Made by a program: the position numbers and the translations under genes. From an uncultured Coriobacteriaceae bacterium (GTDB lineage Bacteria; Actinomycetota; Coriobacteriia; Coriobacteriales; Atopobiaceae), in NCBI GenBank assembly GCA_902793465.1, contig CADBDT010000020.1:1-37231 (forward strand): a DNA stretch of 37,231 nt, in the 5' to 3' direction. Under the pieces are notes generated by a model that was not told where the DNA came from, searched no databases, and worked only from the letters and a program-made list of their open reading frames with translations. Every line of letters starts with the position of its first letter. The stretch's first letter is position 1. Below, piece by piece: positions 1-7,850 of the stretch.

Positions 1-9
1 GGCGAATTA

Positions 10-92
10 GATCCGACTGGAATTGGCGATTATCAATCGACTAGGATTGGTCAATTTAATCCGACTCCACAATTGGCTAAAAACGCCCGACT
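10..92. repeat. Degenerate 24-bp tandem repeats at the left edge
   Basis: The pentamer CGACT recurs at 14-18, 38-42, 62-66 and 88-92, so at 24, 24 and 26 bp spacing. Most copies are followed by a variant of AATTGG. On the minus strand the unit reads roughly CCAATTCCAGTCGGATTTAA. The spacing is a multiple of three, and one minus-strand frame encodes a degenerate eight-residue repeat around (N/S)xSR(L/I)I. The repeats lie just downstream of the small minus-strand gene ending at 93 and may continue left of the window. They could be iterons or recombinase-binding sites, or the tail of a repeat-containing reading frame. Confidence 0.5.
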
Positions 93-287
93 CTAACATA
101 GGTCGGTGTCTCCCAGCGCGCCCAGCACGAGCATGCCCGCCCGCGTGAGCGTCTCCGCGGTGAGCTCCGCGCACGCGTGCCCGTACGCCTCGGGCATGTC
201 CTCGCAGCCGTCCCAGCCCACGGGCTCGGCTCCCACGGTGCCAAGCGTCTGGATGCCCTCGCGTGCGGTGGTGATTGTCTCGTTCAT
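93..287 (-). CDS. Small hypothetical protein of the integrated element (64 aa)
   Basis: I do not recognise the family. The frame stays open much further upstream, but the start at 287 is chosen because GAGGGG lies about five bases before this ATG and the upstream part reads like non-coding, Pro/Arg-rich filler. The product is acidic, with one Trp and a C-terminal Cys, and shows no membrane segment or signal peptide. It lies 0.5 kb from the serine recombinase gene on the opposite strand, so it is probably cargo or an accessory gene of the mobile element. A role as recombination directionality factor is possible by position only; nothing in the sequence shows it. Confidence 0.45.
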   Translation of the reverse strand: MNETITTAREGIQTLGTVGAEPVGWDGCEDMPEAYGHACAELTAETLTRAGMLVLGALGDTDLC

Positions 288-789
288 TTTCGTCCCCTCT
301 CGGGTCGTGAGGGGAACCTCTTTCCCCTCGGTGGCGCCCTGAGGGCAAGCGGGTGCGGCGCGTGACGCCATGGGTGCGGGCGTGGCGCGGCGGCATGCGT
401 CGGATCCGCGTCTGGCGGAGCGGGAGGGCGCTAGGGGTGCCTGCCCTCCCGCGCAGCCTGTGCCAGGGTGGTGCCACCGAGGGGCCGGACGTGGGTTTTG
501 GTTGTTTCGGTATTTGGTCCTTGCATCCTGTATCTTGGTTGGCATATCGAAACAGGCGAGCTTCTCGCGATTGTAAAAACACGCAATATCACTCGATCTT
601 CAACGCATGGCTAAATATGCCCAGCGCCATTAACATGCGCCGCACAAGGTCAGGCTCAGTTATAGAAATTTCACAACGGGTAGAATAATAACAACGGCAA
701 GTGTGTTCTTACTGCGGGAACGCTGCTACTCAAAACATCAATCACACCAAGAAATTGCTAAGACATCATCAGGCTGGAGCGTGATATAA
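288..789. other. Non-coding stretch between the small gene and the recombinase
   Basis: Positions 288-500 are very GC-rich and should contain the promoter of the minus-strand gene ending at 93. Positions 550-789 are AT-richer and should contain the recombinase promoter and possibly its binding sites. I see no convincing gene. A 27-codon plus-strand frame near 700-784 contains a CSYCGN motif resembling half a zinc ribbon, but it has no ribosome site; it may be a remnant. Confidence 0.4.
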
Positions 790-2403
790 GTGCAAAAGAA
801 TCGTAAATCAGAACTGAATGATAATAATTTAGCAATAGCGTATTACCGCTATTCATCACACTCGCAACGTGACGTGAGCATAGAGCAACAGCAAGAAGCA
901 GCTCGCAAGCTTGCGGAATCACGTGGCTACAAGATTGTCAAAGAGTACGCCGATAGAGCCATAAGTGGTACAACGGAAGAGCGACCCGGGTATCAACAGA
1001 TGCTCTCGGAAGTCGGTAAGTTACGTCCCGCGGCTCTCATACTCTGGAAAGCAGACAGGCTGGGACGCGACAGGTATAACGTGGCGATAGCGCGCAAGAC
1101 ACTGCGCGACGCGGGTTGCAGGGTCATCTACGTGGCGGACAACCTTCCTGAGGACGACTCCCCGGAAGCGGCAATCATTGAGAGCCTGGTTGACGCAATG
1201 TCGGAGATGTACAGCAAGCAGCTCTCAGCTAACGTCAAGAGAGGCTCACGCCACAACGCCGAGCGCGCGCTATCGAACGGGCACAAGATTTATGGCTATG
1301 GGACGGACGACAAGACAAAGCGCTACGTTATAGACCAAGACACTGCACCCATCGTGAGAAAGATCTTTAACGATTATGCAAGCGGAAAGAGACTCCAAGT
1401 CATAGTGGACGAGCTGAACACAGCTGGGGTCACCACAAGGGATGGAAAGCAATTCACCATCAACTCGCTCAGATGGATTCTGCACAGCAGACGGTACATC
1501 GGCGAGTACAGATATGACGACATCGTGGTTCCGGGCGGCATGCCTCGCATCATCGATGACGAGACCTGGGAGAAAGTCCAGCGAAGGTTCGAAGAGAACA
1601 AGCGCATAGGGCAGCAGGTATCACGAGGGACAGACGAGGACGGCACACCGAGGTTCTGGCTGACGGGGCACCTCACCTGCGCCGTTTGCGGCTCGACGCT
1701 CTGCGGTACCCACGGTCGAAGCAAGACGGGCAGGAACTACTATTACTACGCCTGCGTCAACCACATCAGACGGCGCAAGGGCAAGTGCGCAAAACGCAGC
1801 GTCCGTAAGGAGAAGCTCGAGGGCGTCGTCACGGACGTCCTCACAAGCCTGCTCAACGATCAGGAGCTGCTAGCATCGTTTGCGGTTGACGTTGCGTCAT
1901 ACTACCGCTCGACGCATGATGATGGCGCGTACCTTCGGTCGCTGCAATCAGAGCTCGACGATGCGGAGAGGTCGATAAGGAATCTGGTCGCAGCGATCGA
2001 GCGTGGGGCACTGTCGGATGCGCTTCTCAGAAGGCTCGAGGACACGGAGCAGCGAGCGGGTCTGCTGAGGGAAACGATCGCTTCGGAGGAGGCGAAGCAG
2101 TCGCTCGTCGAAGACGAGTACACGATTGCGGCGCTGTTCGAAAAGTTCGCAAACGCAAATCTAGACGATGCGGAAGTGCGTGACAATGTCCTCAGGTACT
2201 TCGTCGATGAGATTATCGTCTCGGACAATCGTATAGACATCGTGGTGGACTGGTTGGACTACGTGGGAGACACCAGGTTCGAACGAACTTTTACGTTCGA
2301 TGACGTGAAAACGCGCTTCGTTCCTCTACGAGAGTTCGAACCTTCGCGGGATGGTAGGGGCGGCGGGACTCGAACCCGCAAGCCTTGCGGCGAGAGATTT
2401 TAA
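790..2403 (+). CDS. Large serine recombinase (site-specific integrase)
   Basis: This is a 537-residue serine integrase that would cut and join DNA through a phosphoserine link to insert or excise the element. The N-terminal resolvase domain (about 15-160) has the YYRYSS motif with likely catalytic Ser22, and KADRLGRDR near 100. A recombinase domain follows (about 170-270), then a zinc beta-ribbon (about 297-335) with CAVCG and later cysteines, then a coiled coil (about 375-440) as in large serine recombinases. The GTG start at 790 is the first in frame after stops; no strong ribosome site is visible. The last ~17 codons lie inside the tRNA-Leu gene on the opposite strand, giving the tail GGGTRTRKPCGERF. 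The normal gene end was therefore probably set by integration at the tRNA. AT-rich N-terminal codons unlike the neighbours support transfer. Confidence 0.92.
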   Translation: MQKNRKSELNDNNLAIAYYRYSSHSQRDVSIEQQQEAARKLAESRGYKIVKEYADRAISGTTEERPGYQQMLSEVGKLRPAALILWKADRLGRDRYNVAIARKTLRDAGCRVIYVADNLPEDDSPEAAIIESLVDAMSEMYSKQLSANVKRGSRHNAERALSNGHKIYGYGTDDKTKRYVIDQDTAPIVRKIFNDYASGKRLQVIVDELNTAGVTTRDGKQFTINSLRWILHSRRYIGEYRYDDIVVPGGMPRIIDDETWEKVQRRFEENKRIGQQVSRGTDEDGTPRFWLTGHLTCAVCGSTLCGTHGRSKTGRNYYYYACVNHIRRRKGKCAKRSVRKEKLEGVVTDVLTSLLNDQELLASFAVDVASYYRSTHDDGAYLRSLQSELDDAERSIRNLVAAIERGALSDALLRRLEDTEQRAGLLRETIASEEAKQSLVEDEYTIAALFEKFANANLDDAEVRDNVLRYFVDEIIVSDNRIDIVVDWLDYVGDTRFERTFTFDDVKTRFVPLREFEPSRDGRGGGTRTRKPCGERF

Positions 2404-2436
2404 GTCTCCTGCGTCTGCCAATTCCGCCACGCCCCC
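2352..2436 (-). tRNA. tRNA-Leu (anticodon UAA), probable attachment site
   Basis: The minus strand folds as a class II tRNA. The 7-bp acceptor stem is GGGGGCG with CGCCCCT (one G-U). The D arm holds GGCGGAATTGGCAGACGC. The anticodon loop is CTTAAAA with UAA. A variable arm (CGCCGCAAGGCTT) follows, then the T arm GCGGG-TTCGAGT-CCCGC. The discriminator is A and CCA is encoded. It reads UUA leucine codons. Its 3' end points at the integrase gene, the usual arrangement for an element inserted at a tRNA 3' end. Confidence 0.95.
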
Positions 2437-2493
2437 AAGGAGTCTTAAGTCTAGCAGTTATTCGGGTAATTTGCCCGAACGTACGTTAATCTT

Positions 2494-3192
2494 CTACACG
2501 CCAATCTTAAACAGCGCGGTGTCCAGATACTCAGTCGATCCCATATAGGTGCGCACGCGCACGGACTTGCAGAAGTACATGGTCATAAGAATGAGTCCGG
2601 TCGCAAGGCCAAAAAAGGTGCCCAAGATTCCTATTGCCAAAACGGGTGCAGCATTAGTGGCCCGCAAATTGATAGCCATAGGAACTGTTACGAACAGCGA
2701 GAGGGCAGCGTTTGCTATCGTAAGAATCTGGTATATACGCAGGAACTTTGGATAGCGCTTAACAATTAGAACGATCATGGCCACGCCCAAGCCAATGGAC
2801 AACAAGTCAACCAGTATCGATCCAAAGGAAGGCTGAACATACGCGGCCCCAAAATACGCAGCCATGCGCAGGTACTGCACAAGGTCGAACAATGCTCTAA
2901 GCGCACTTATGCCCCAGCAAACAACAAAGACGAGCAGCCAGCCGCCAAGCGTCTTGTATTTTTGCGTGTCATCCACCTGGACGTTGGATTGCGGAGCGGG
3001 CTGCGGCGTCGGCCGCGGCGTCTGCTGTGGGGCAGGCTGCTGTGCCGGCTGTGGAGCGGGCTGGGGATTCTCTGCAGCCGCCGGAGCCGCCGGCGTCCCC
3101 ACCTTTGGTGCTGCCCCAACCGCCGTCCCGCACTCGGGACAAAACCGCGCACCTTCATCAATCTTTGCGCCGCAGTTCGAACAAAAACCCAT
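2494..3192 (-). CDS. Zinc-ribbon multi-pass membrane protein, DUF2569-like
   Basis: The product has 232 residues. It begins with a zinc ribbon (Cys4, Cys7, Cys18, Cys21, in FCSNCG and FCPECG). A Pro/Ala/Gln-rich linker of about 60 residues follows, then four hydrophobic segments in the C-terminal 140 residues that resemble DUF2569-type membrane domains. The ATG at 3192 is preferred over an upstream in-frame start because AGGAGGG lies about six bases before it. The zinc ribbon should face the cytoplasm. Function is unknown; such proteins are common in Coriobacteriia and Clostridia. It lies downstream of the Ppx/GppA gene on the same strand with 37 bp between them, so co-transcription is likely. 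Confidence 0.8.
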   Translation of the reverse strand: MGFCSNCGAKIDEGARFCPECGTAVGAAPKVGTPAAPAAAENPQPAPQPAQQPAPQQTPRPTPQPAPQSNVQVDDTQKYKTLGGWLLVFVVCWGISALRALFDLVQYLRMAAYFGAAYVQPSFGSILVDLLSIGLGVAMIVLIVKRYPKFLRIYQILTIANAALSLFVTVPMAINLRATNAAPVLAIGILGTFFGLATGLILMTMYFCKSVRVRTYMGSTEYLDTALFKIGV

Positions 3193-3229
3193 CTTTAACC
3201 CTCCTTGTTTTGCTTGCAAGTTCTTTGCG

Positions 3230-4231
3230 CTAGACCACAACTTGGGGTCTGTCCCCTATTTGTGGTTCCCAACCAACCGGGGAGGCACTCCCCTCCACCG
3301 CCGCAGCCACCGTAAGCGACAAGCCATACAAGAGGTCGCTCTCGCTCACCGTAAACTCGTTAAAGCCGGCCGCGCGCATTATCTCGCTCACCGCAACCGT
3401 GCCGCCCAGAATAACAGGCGCCCGCTTTGGCTGAATGCCGGCGAACTCCGCCCGCTGCGCGGCGGTTACGCCCGCCAAACGACGCTCCTGGTCTTCCACA
3501 ACCTGCTGCGAAAGTGTGGCCAAATGCACCTGCGCGGAGTCGTAGGGCACAAGCGCCTTGGCAAGCGCCACAATGGTAGTGGACGTGCCGCCCGTTACCA
3601 CCAAGCGCTCGGGCTTGCTTACGCCCTTGCGCTCCCAGTCCAACACCGGCCCAAAGGCCTCCGCTGCAAACGCGTGCGCGGCGGCTAGGTCCTCGCTCGT
3701 AGGCGGGTCGGTTCTGCTCAGATACTTCTCGGTAACGCGCCGGCAGCCCACGTCTATTGAGCGCACAAAGTCCAGGCTCGGCGTCCTTCCGCCCTCAAGG
3801 CTACCCACGGCAAACTCCGTGGACCCGCCGCCATTGTCTGCAACCAGTAGACGCGACGTTGGAAAGTCCTGCGCAACGCCCAAAAACGTAAGCTTGCCTT
3901 CCACCTCGCCGGGAATCACCTGCGCCCTAAGGGCGCGCGCGGCAAGCTCGTCCAGCAGCTGGGACGAGTTCTTTGCGTCACGGGCAGCGCTGGTAAGCGT
4001 ACAGCACAAGGCGTCCACCTGGTCGGCGCGCACCTGCAGCAGATAATCGTCTATGCAGGCAAGCAGCCTGTTGCAGGCCGACTCCAGCAGCATTCCCGAC
4101 TGGTCGACGCCTTCGCCCAGGTTAACGATGGTGGAACGGCGGGTCATGTTTGTAACGTGGTCGGCCTCAACGCTGGCAATGGCCAAGCGTGCCGTAACCG
4201 TGCCCACGTCTATAACGGCAACACGCGTCAT
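3230..4231 (-). CDS. Ppx/GppA family phosphatase
   Basis: This is a 333-residue exopolyphosphatase/guanosine pentaphosphatase-type protein of the ASKHA fold. It would remove terminal phosphates from polyphosphate or pppGpp in the cytoplasm. The phosphate-1 motif is VAVIDVGTVTARL (residues 4-16), the phosphate-2 motif is ADNGGGSTEFAVG, and the adenosine-like motif is VVTGGTSTT. The length fits the short, single-module actinobacterial form. The start at 4231 has GGGGAGAGG upstream; a longer frame back to 4291 lacks this. It follows the FtsB/DivIC gene on the same strand, an order frequently conserved in actinobacteria. The last codons are made of the ACCACAA hairpin repeat at 3234-3266, so the C-terminal PQIGDRPQVVV is repeat-derived. 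Confidence 0.88.
   Translation of the reverse strand: MTRVAVIDVGTVTARLAIASVEADHVTNMTRRSTIVNLGEGVDQSGMLLESACNRLLACIDDYLLQVRADQVDALCCTLTSAARDAKNSSQLLDELAARALRAQVIPGEVEGKLTFLGVAQDFPTSRLLVADNGGGSTEFAVGSLEGGRTPSLDFVRSIDVGCRRVTEKYLSRTDPPTSEDLAAAHAFAAEAFGPVLDWERKGVSKPERLVVTGGTSTTIVALAKALVPYDSAQVHLATLSQQVVEDQERRLAGVTAAQRAEFAGIQPKRAPVILGGTVAVSEIMRAAGFNEFTVSESDLLYGLSLTVAAAVEGSASPVGWEPQIGDRPQVVV
3234..3266. repeat. ACCACAA hairpin (family H, copy 1)
   Basis: ACCACAA pairs with TTGTGGT, and GGGG pairs with CCCC inside, around TCTGT. The element closely matches the hairpin at 11621-11656. It overlaps the 3' coding end of the Ppx/GppA gene and could end transcription there. Confidence 0.7.
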
Positions 4232-4339
4232 GGGCGCCTCTCCCCTCTTTATAGCACAGGTTTGGGCGCGATCGCGGCACGACAGGCGCACGCGGACGGC
4301 CCCTAGCTGGCACTCATAATAGCAGGGTTTATTGCGAGC

Positions 4340-5053
4340 CTACTCGTGCGTATAGCCAAAGAGCATGTCCAGTATGCCAACGTACCAAGGCAGGCTCTTT
4401 TCGTACTCCTTAACGGCGGCATCCACCAGCGCGGGATCGGCAGCCGACTGCGACTCCACGCCCTCCACTACCAGCGCCTGCTCGTCGGGATACACAAAGC
4501 CGCGCTCTCGGGCCTCGTCCTCTATGCCGTCGAGCGTCTGAAGTCGCTCGATTTGCTTGTTGAGCTCCTCGTTTTGAGAGGCAAGCGCCGCGTATTCCGC
4601 CTCCAAGACGCCAGACTCGCGCCAAGCGAGGTAATACGTGCGCGCCGGCCCGGCAACTACCGCAATTGCAATTGCGAGCCCAATGGCCACGAGCAAGGGT
4701 ATTGGTATGGCGCGCATCCCGTTTCCAAGGCTCAGGGACGGCAGACGCAAACGCGAGAATACGCTTTGGTGCTTTGGCGTGCCGGTGTATACGGCCGGAC
4801 GGGAATGTATATCGTTGGATCTTGTATCTCGTTCGCGGATATCCGCCCGCTCGCGGCGATCCGCCTCCACGCGCATTGCAGTTTCGCCCCGGCCGTACGG
4901 ACGGCGCTCGTCGCGCCTCGCAAGCCCCAGGGCGCGGGCACCCGACGCAGAAATCGCCGTTGCCCCAACCGACCGCTTGGTTTCGCGCGTTCGGGAGGGC
5001 TGCGCGCCGCGTTGCGAGGAACGCGTGTCTTTTAAAGAATCGTTAGTTCTCAT
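4340..5053 (-). CDS. Septum formation initiator, FtsB/DivIC family
   Basis: The product has 237 residues and the FtsB/DivIC layout. A long basic, polar cytoplasmic N-terminus (1-112) comes first, then one membrane segment (about 116-135). A short coiled coil follows (about 145-175, EYAALASQNEELNKQIERL), then the conserved segment GIEDEARERGFVYPDE. In the family, this protein joins FtsL and FtsQ in the divisome and signals septal cell-wall synthesis. The basic N-terminal extension is much longer than in E. coli FtsB but typical of actinobacteria. The ATG at 5053 lacks a strong ribosome site, so the true start is uncertain. The Ppx/GppA gene follows 108 bp downstream. Confidence 0.85.
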   Translation of the reverse strand: MRTNDSLKDTRSSQRGAQPSRTRETKRSVGATAISASGARALGLARRDERRPYGRGETAMRVEADRRERADIRERDTRSNDIHSRPAVYTGTPKHQSVFSRLRLPSLSLGNGMRAIPIPLLVAIGLAIAIAVVAGPARTYYLAWRESGVLEAEYAALASQNEELNKQIERLQTLDGIEDEARERGFVYPDEQALVVEGVESQSAADPALVDAAVKEYEKSLPWYVGILDMLFGYTHE

Positions 5054-5213
5054 GCCACAGCTTCGTTTTGAGTTTATTCGGGCTCACACCAGAGGTGTGA
5101 AATACGATTATCTCACAACATGCGCGGCGGGAGAGAAAAAAGCGGCGGCGAACCAAAAATAGGGGGCGTGGCGGTGGACTTTTGGACGGTTGCCCGAAAG
5201 GGAATGTGCCGTG

Positions 5214-6326
5214 CTAGCGAGCCGCGAGGTTTATCCAGCCGCGCTGCACGCAGGTGGTAAAACACCAGTTCTCGCGGTCCTTGGCGCCCACACGCAGCGA
5301 CCAGAAGCACGACCCGGCGCCGCCGCGGTTCCACGCCTCCAGCTGCGCGTCGGAAAACGCACGGTACCACTCGCGCGTTTGGGCCTCGGAAAGCCCCGCA
5401 AGGTCGCGAGCATGGTTGGCCAGGCTCCACTCCCCCACCAGCACCGGATGATACCGCGATGCCTTTTGCACGCGAACCGCCATGCGGTCCACCAGCGCCA
5501 GGTACGACTTGAGGTTACGACGGCGCAGCGGGCCATCGGCAAAGGCCGCGTACTGGTGCGTGTCCAGCCACACGTTGGGATCGCCGTTGCCCGGATCGAA
5601 GCGGTCCCACGAACGCAGAGAAAACCTGTCGTGAAAGACCAGCTTTACCTCGGGCCCCACAATGGGTCGCACGCGGTCGTAAAACTGCTTGTAAAACTGC
5701 GCGATGGTCTTGTGCGAGGCAGGCGCAGAAGCCTCCATGCGGTCGGGGTACGCGCGGTTCTTGGCCCTGTTTGCAAGGTACACGCGCCTGCTCGCAGGCT
5801 CGTTAAGCGGCTCGATACCCCACAGTGCCGAGCGCCCCACGTAGCGGATTGCCACGTCTTCCAAAAAATCCACGGTCTTGTTTATACGCGCTTGGTCGCG
5901 AGACCAAGCGCAGAGCGCCGTATACCCGCCGTTGTCAAAGCCGTTTTGGCTGTACGGCACGGTGTGCAGATCCACCAGAATCCCCAGGCCGTACTGCTCG
6001 GCCCAGTCGAAGGCATTGTCGAGGTGCCGCACGCAGGCCGCATGATGAGGCGAGCCAAACAGATGGTACGGCACGGGAATGCGCACCATTGTTACGCCCA
6101 CGTGCGCGAGCCAGGCAAAGGTTTGCCTGGTAACGTACGAGCGCCAGTGCGCGCCAAGCTGCCGCGTACGCTCGTCCAAGGGCAGCTCGTCCACCCATGC
6201 GCGATCGTCTTCTGCCTGCGCGGAGGAAAGCGGAGAGTCGCCCATCCACTTTTCCAACACGAGCCAGTTGCCTAGGTTTACGCCGCGCACACGCGCGTCC
6301 TCGCGTCCAAAGCTATTGCTCATCAT
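5214..6326 (-). CDS. Glycoside hydrolase family 5, cytoplasmic (exo-beta-1,3-glucanase-like)
   Basis: This 370-residue TIM-barrel glycosidase should hydrolyse beta-glucosidic links with retention. GVNLGNWLVLEKW near residue 15 is the family hallmark. The acid/base is Glu176 in GIEPLNEP, and the nucleophile is Glu299 in VLVGEWSLAN. DTHQY near 255 is also conserved. The sequence resembles fungal-type exo-1,3-glucanases (GH5_9). It has no signal peptide, so it probably acts on imported oligosaccharides. The start at 6326 has AAGGAAG upstream; the frame is open back to 6422 without a ribosome site. It is divergent from the membrane protein gene at 6502 and the two may share a control region. Substrate is not provable from sequence. 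Confidence 0.82.
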   Translation of the reverse strand: MMSNSFGREDARVRGVNLGNWLVLEKWMGDSPLSSAQAEDDRAWVDELPLDERTRQLGAHWRSYVTRQTFAWLAHVGVTMVRIPVPYHLFGSPHHAACVRHLDNAFDWAEQYGLGILVDLHTVPYSQNGFDNGGYTALCAWSRDQARINKTVDFLEDVAIRYVGRSALWGIEPLNEPASRRVYLANRAKNRAYPDRMEASAPASHKTIAQFYKQFYDRVRPIVGPEVKLVFHDRFSLRSWDRFDPGNGDPNVWLDTHQYAAFADGPLRRRNLKSYLALVDRMAVRVQKASRYHPVLVGEWSLANHARDLAGLSEAQTREWYRAFSDAQLEAWNRGGAGSCFWSLRVGAKDRENWCFTTCVQRGWINLAAR

Positions 6327-6501
6327 TTGCCGTCTTCTTCCTTGCTCGGCGCCGACTGGCATACGGTAACAAGCCCGTTCGCCCGTATTGTACGACTCCG
6401 CGCGCATGTCGCACCAAAACATGTGTCAAACTGAAATCTAACTTATTCATATAACGCGTACCTGTTTCGGAATCGCCGCGGCGCGCCTTAGGGAGGAAAG
6501 T

Positions 6502-7344
6502 ATGTTCTTTGATCCATACCTCGTATTGTTTGCATTTGGCGTGGGCATTTTGGGCGCCATGTTTGGTGGCATCCAAACGTTTATTTGCACCGGATTTGCC
6601 GGCATTGTTGTGTACGCTCTTAAGGCGGCGGGCGTGGAGCCCACGCTGCTAGGCGACTCGGTGCTCAACACGCTGCTGTTGCCAGCTATCATATTTAACG
6701 CTGCGGCCGTGGCAACCGCCGTAGCAGCGCGAAAGTATCCGGAGGTAAAGGGCTGGGACATTACGCGCTCGCTCATATTTACCCACGACACAGGCCTCAT
6801 GCTGGTGGGCGGTGCTGCTGGCGCGGCCGGATACCTGCTGTTTTCTCTTTTGTCCTACATTGGCATTCCTGGCGACGCGGGCTCTCTTGCCATAGTAATA
6901 ATTGGCATCGTGGTGCGTCTTACGCTAAGCACCGGCCGTAAGTGGAACCCCGACGCAACGCAGTACTACCGCGAGCAGGGCTGGCAGTACTGGGTTTATC
7001 AGACGGTTACCGGCCTTGCGGTTGCCACGGTGTTTGCCCTGCTTCTGCACGACGCCGGCCCCACGTTCTACGGAGTGGGCTTCTCGATATCTGCGGCGCT
7101 GCTGCTGTTTGGCTACGCCGGCGACGGCCAAAAGGTTCCCACCACGCACCAGATAACCAACATTGTGGGGGTAACGCTGGGGCTCACCGGCGGCAACGTG
7201 GCTCTTGCCGTGCTGTTTGGCTGTTTGACCAACGTTGTTTACCTGCTGGTTGCAAAGTACTTTAACGAGGACTGCTCCACGCACGTGGACGGCCCCGCCG
7301 TGGCCATATTCCTTTCGTCCATGGTGCTCAACCTTATTTTTTAG
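6502..7344 (+). CDS. Multi-pass membrane protein of unknown function (280 aa)
   Basis: GGGAGGAAAGT precedes the ATG. The protein is almost entirely hydrophobic, with about eight predicted membrane segments and short polar loops. A larger loop around residue 155 (RKWNPDATQYYREQGWQYW) is aromatic-rich and probably lies at the membrane face. No transporter signature, ATPase motif or charged relay is obvious. It ends with a Phe after a hydrophobic segment, so the C-terminus is at the membrane. I do not recognise the family; a permease role is a guess. It is divergent from the GH5 gene (175 bp apart), so a link to sugar uptake or export is possible but unsupported. It is followed directly by the B1 repeat cluster. 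Confidence 0.75.
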   Translation: MFFDPYLVLFAFGVGILGAMFGGIQTFICTGFAGIVVYALKAAGVEPTLLGDSVLNTLLLPAIIFNAAAVATAVAARKYPEVKGWDITRSLIFTHDTGLMLVGGAAGAAGYLLFSLLSYIGIPGDAGSLAIVIIGIVVRLTLSTGRKWNPDATQYYREQGWQYWVYQTVTGLAVATVFALLLHDAGPTFYGVGFSISAALLLFGYAGDGQKVPTTHQITNIVGVTLGLTGGNVALAVLFGCLTNVVYLLVAKYFNEDCSTHVDGPAVAIFLSSMVLNLIF

Positions 7345-7355
7345 CAGAGAGGGGC

Positions 7356-7727
7356 GCGGACACGAACCTGGCACCGTGCGCACTTCCGGGACGCGAGCCT
7401 CCCTACCGTGTACGGTTCCGGGCGATAATCGCGCACGGTAGGGACCCATCCGTCCCGTAACTGTACACGGCGGCGGCGACTGTACACGGTAGGGACCCAT
7501 CCGTCCCATAACCGTACACGGCGGCACCGTGTACGATTCCGGGACCTAACCCTCCCTACCGTGTACGGTTCCGGCCGATAAGTGCGCACGGTAGGGACCG
7601 TCCCGTCCCAAAACCGTACACGGTGGCAGGGGCCGTGGCGGCGACTGTACACGGTAGGGACCCATCCGTCCCATAACCGTACACGGCGGCAGGGTCATGC
7701 GAAGCGCACGGCTCAACTCAACGGCGG
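7356..7727. repeat. B1: cluster of CCGTGTAC/GTACACGG palindromic units
   Basis: This block fills most of the 506-bp gap 7345-7850. Twelve copies of CCGTGTAC, GTACACGG or their CGC variants occur in both orientations, separated by hairpin-forming GGGAC-CCATCC-GTCCC or similar. A 55-bp segment at 7472-7526 is repeated exactly at 7637-7691. The left edge (7370-7415, CACCGTGCGCACTTCCGGGA onward) matches the reverse complement of the right half of B2 near 18700. The right edge ends in CTCAACTCAACGGCGG, a variant of the B2 terminal repeat. Confidence 0.9.
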
Positions 7728-7850
7728 AGCACCCCCAAGGCGCTTCCCTACTGGCCGACTCGTGCTGCCGAGTTCGGAGCACGGTGTTGTACCATTACCC
7801 ATGAGCAACTCATTCAAACAACGCGCATGCGCGGTAAGGGGGGTACCAAC

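Noticed and set aside
7..582. 191-residue minus-strand frame over the left end
   Set aside because: Arg/His/Gly-rich with no ribosome site; it overlaps the better-supported 64-residue gene in another frame. Only its last 20 codons (the 24-bp repeats) are of interest.
700..784. 27-codon frame with a CSYCGN motif before the recombinase
   Set aside because: No ribosome site, stops directly upstream, only one half of a zinc ribbon; possibly a remnant but not supportable as a gene.
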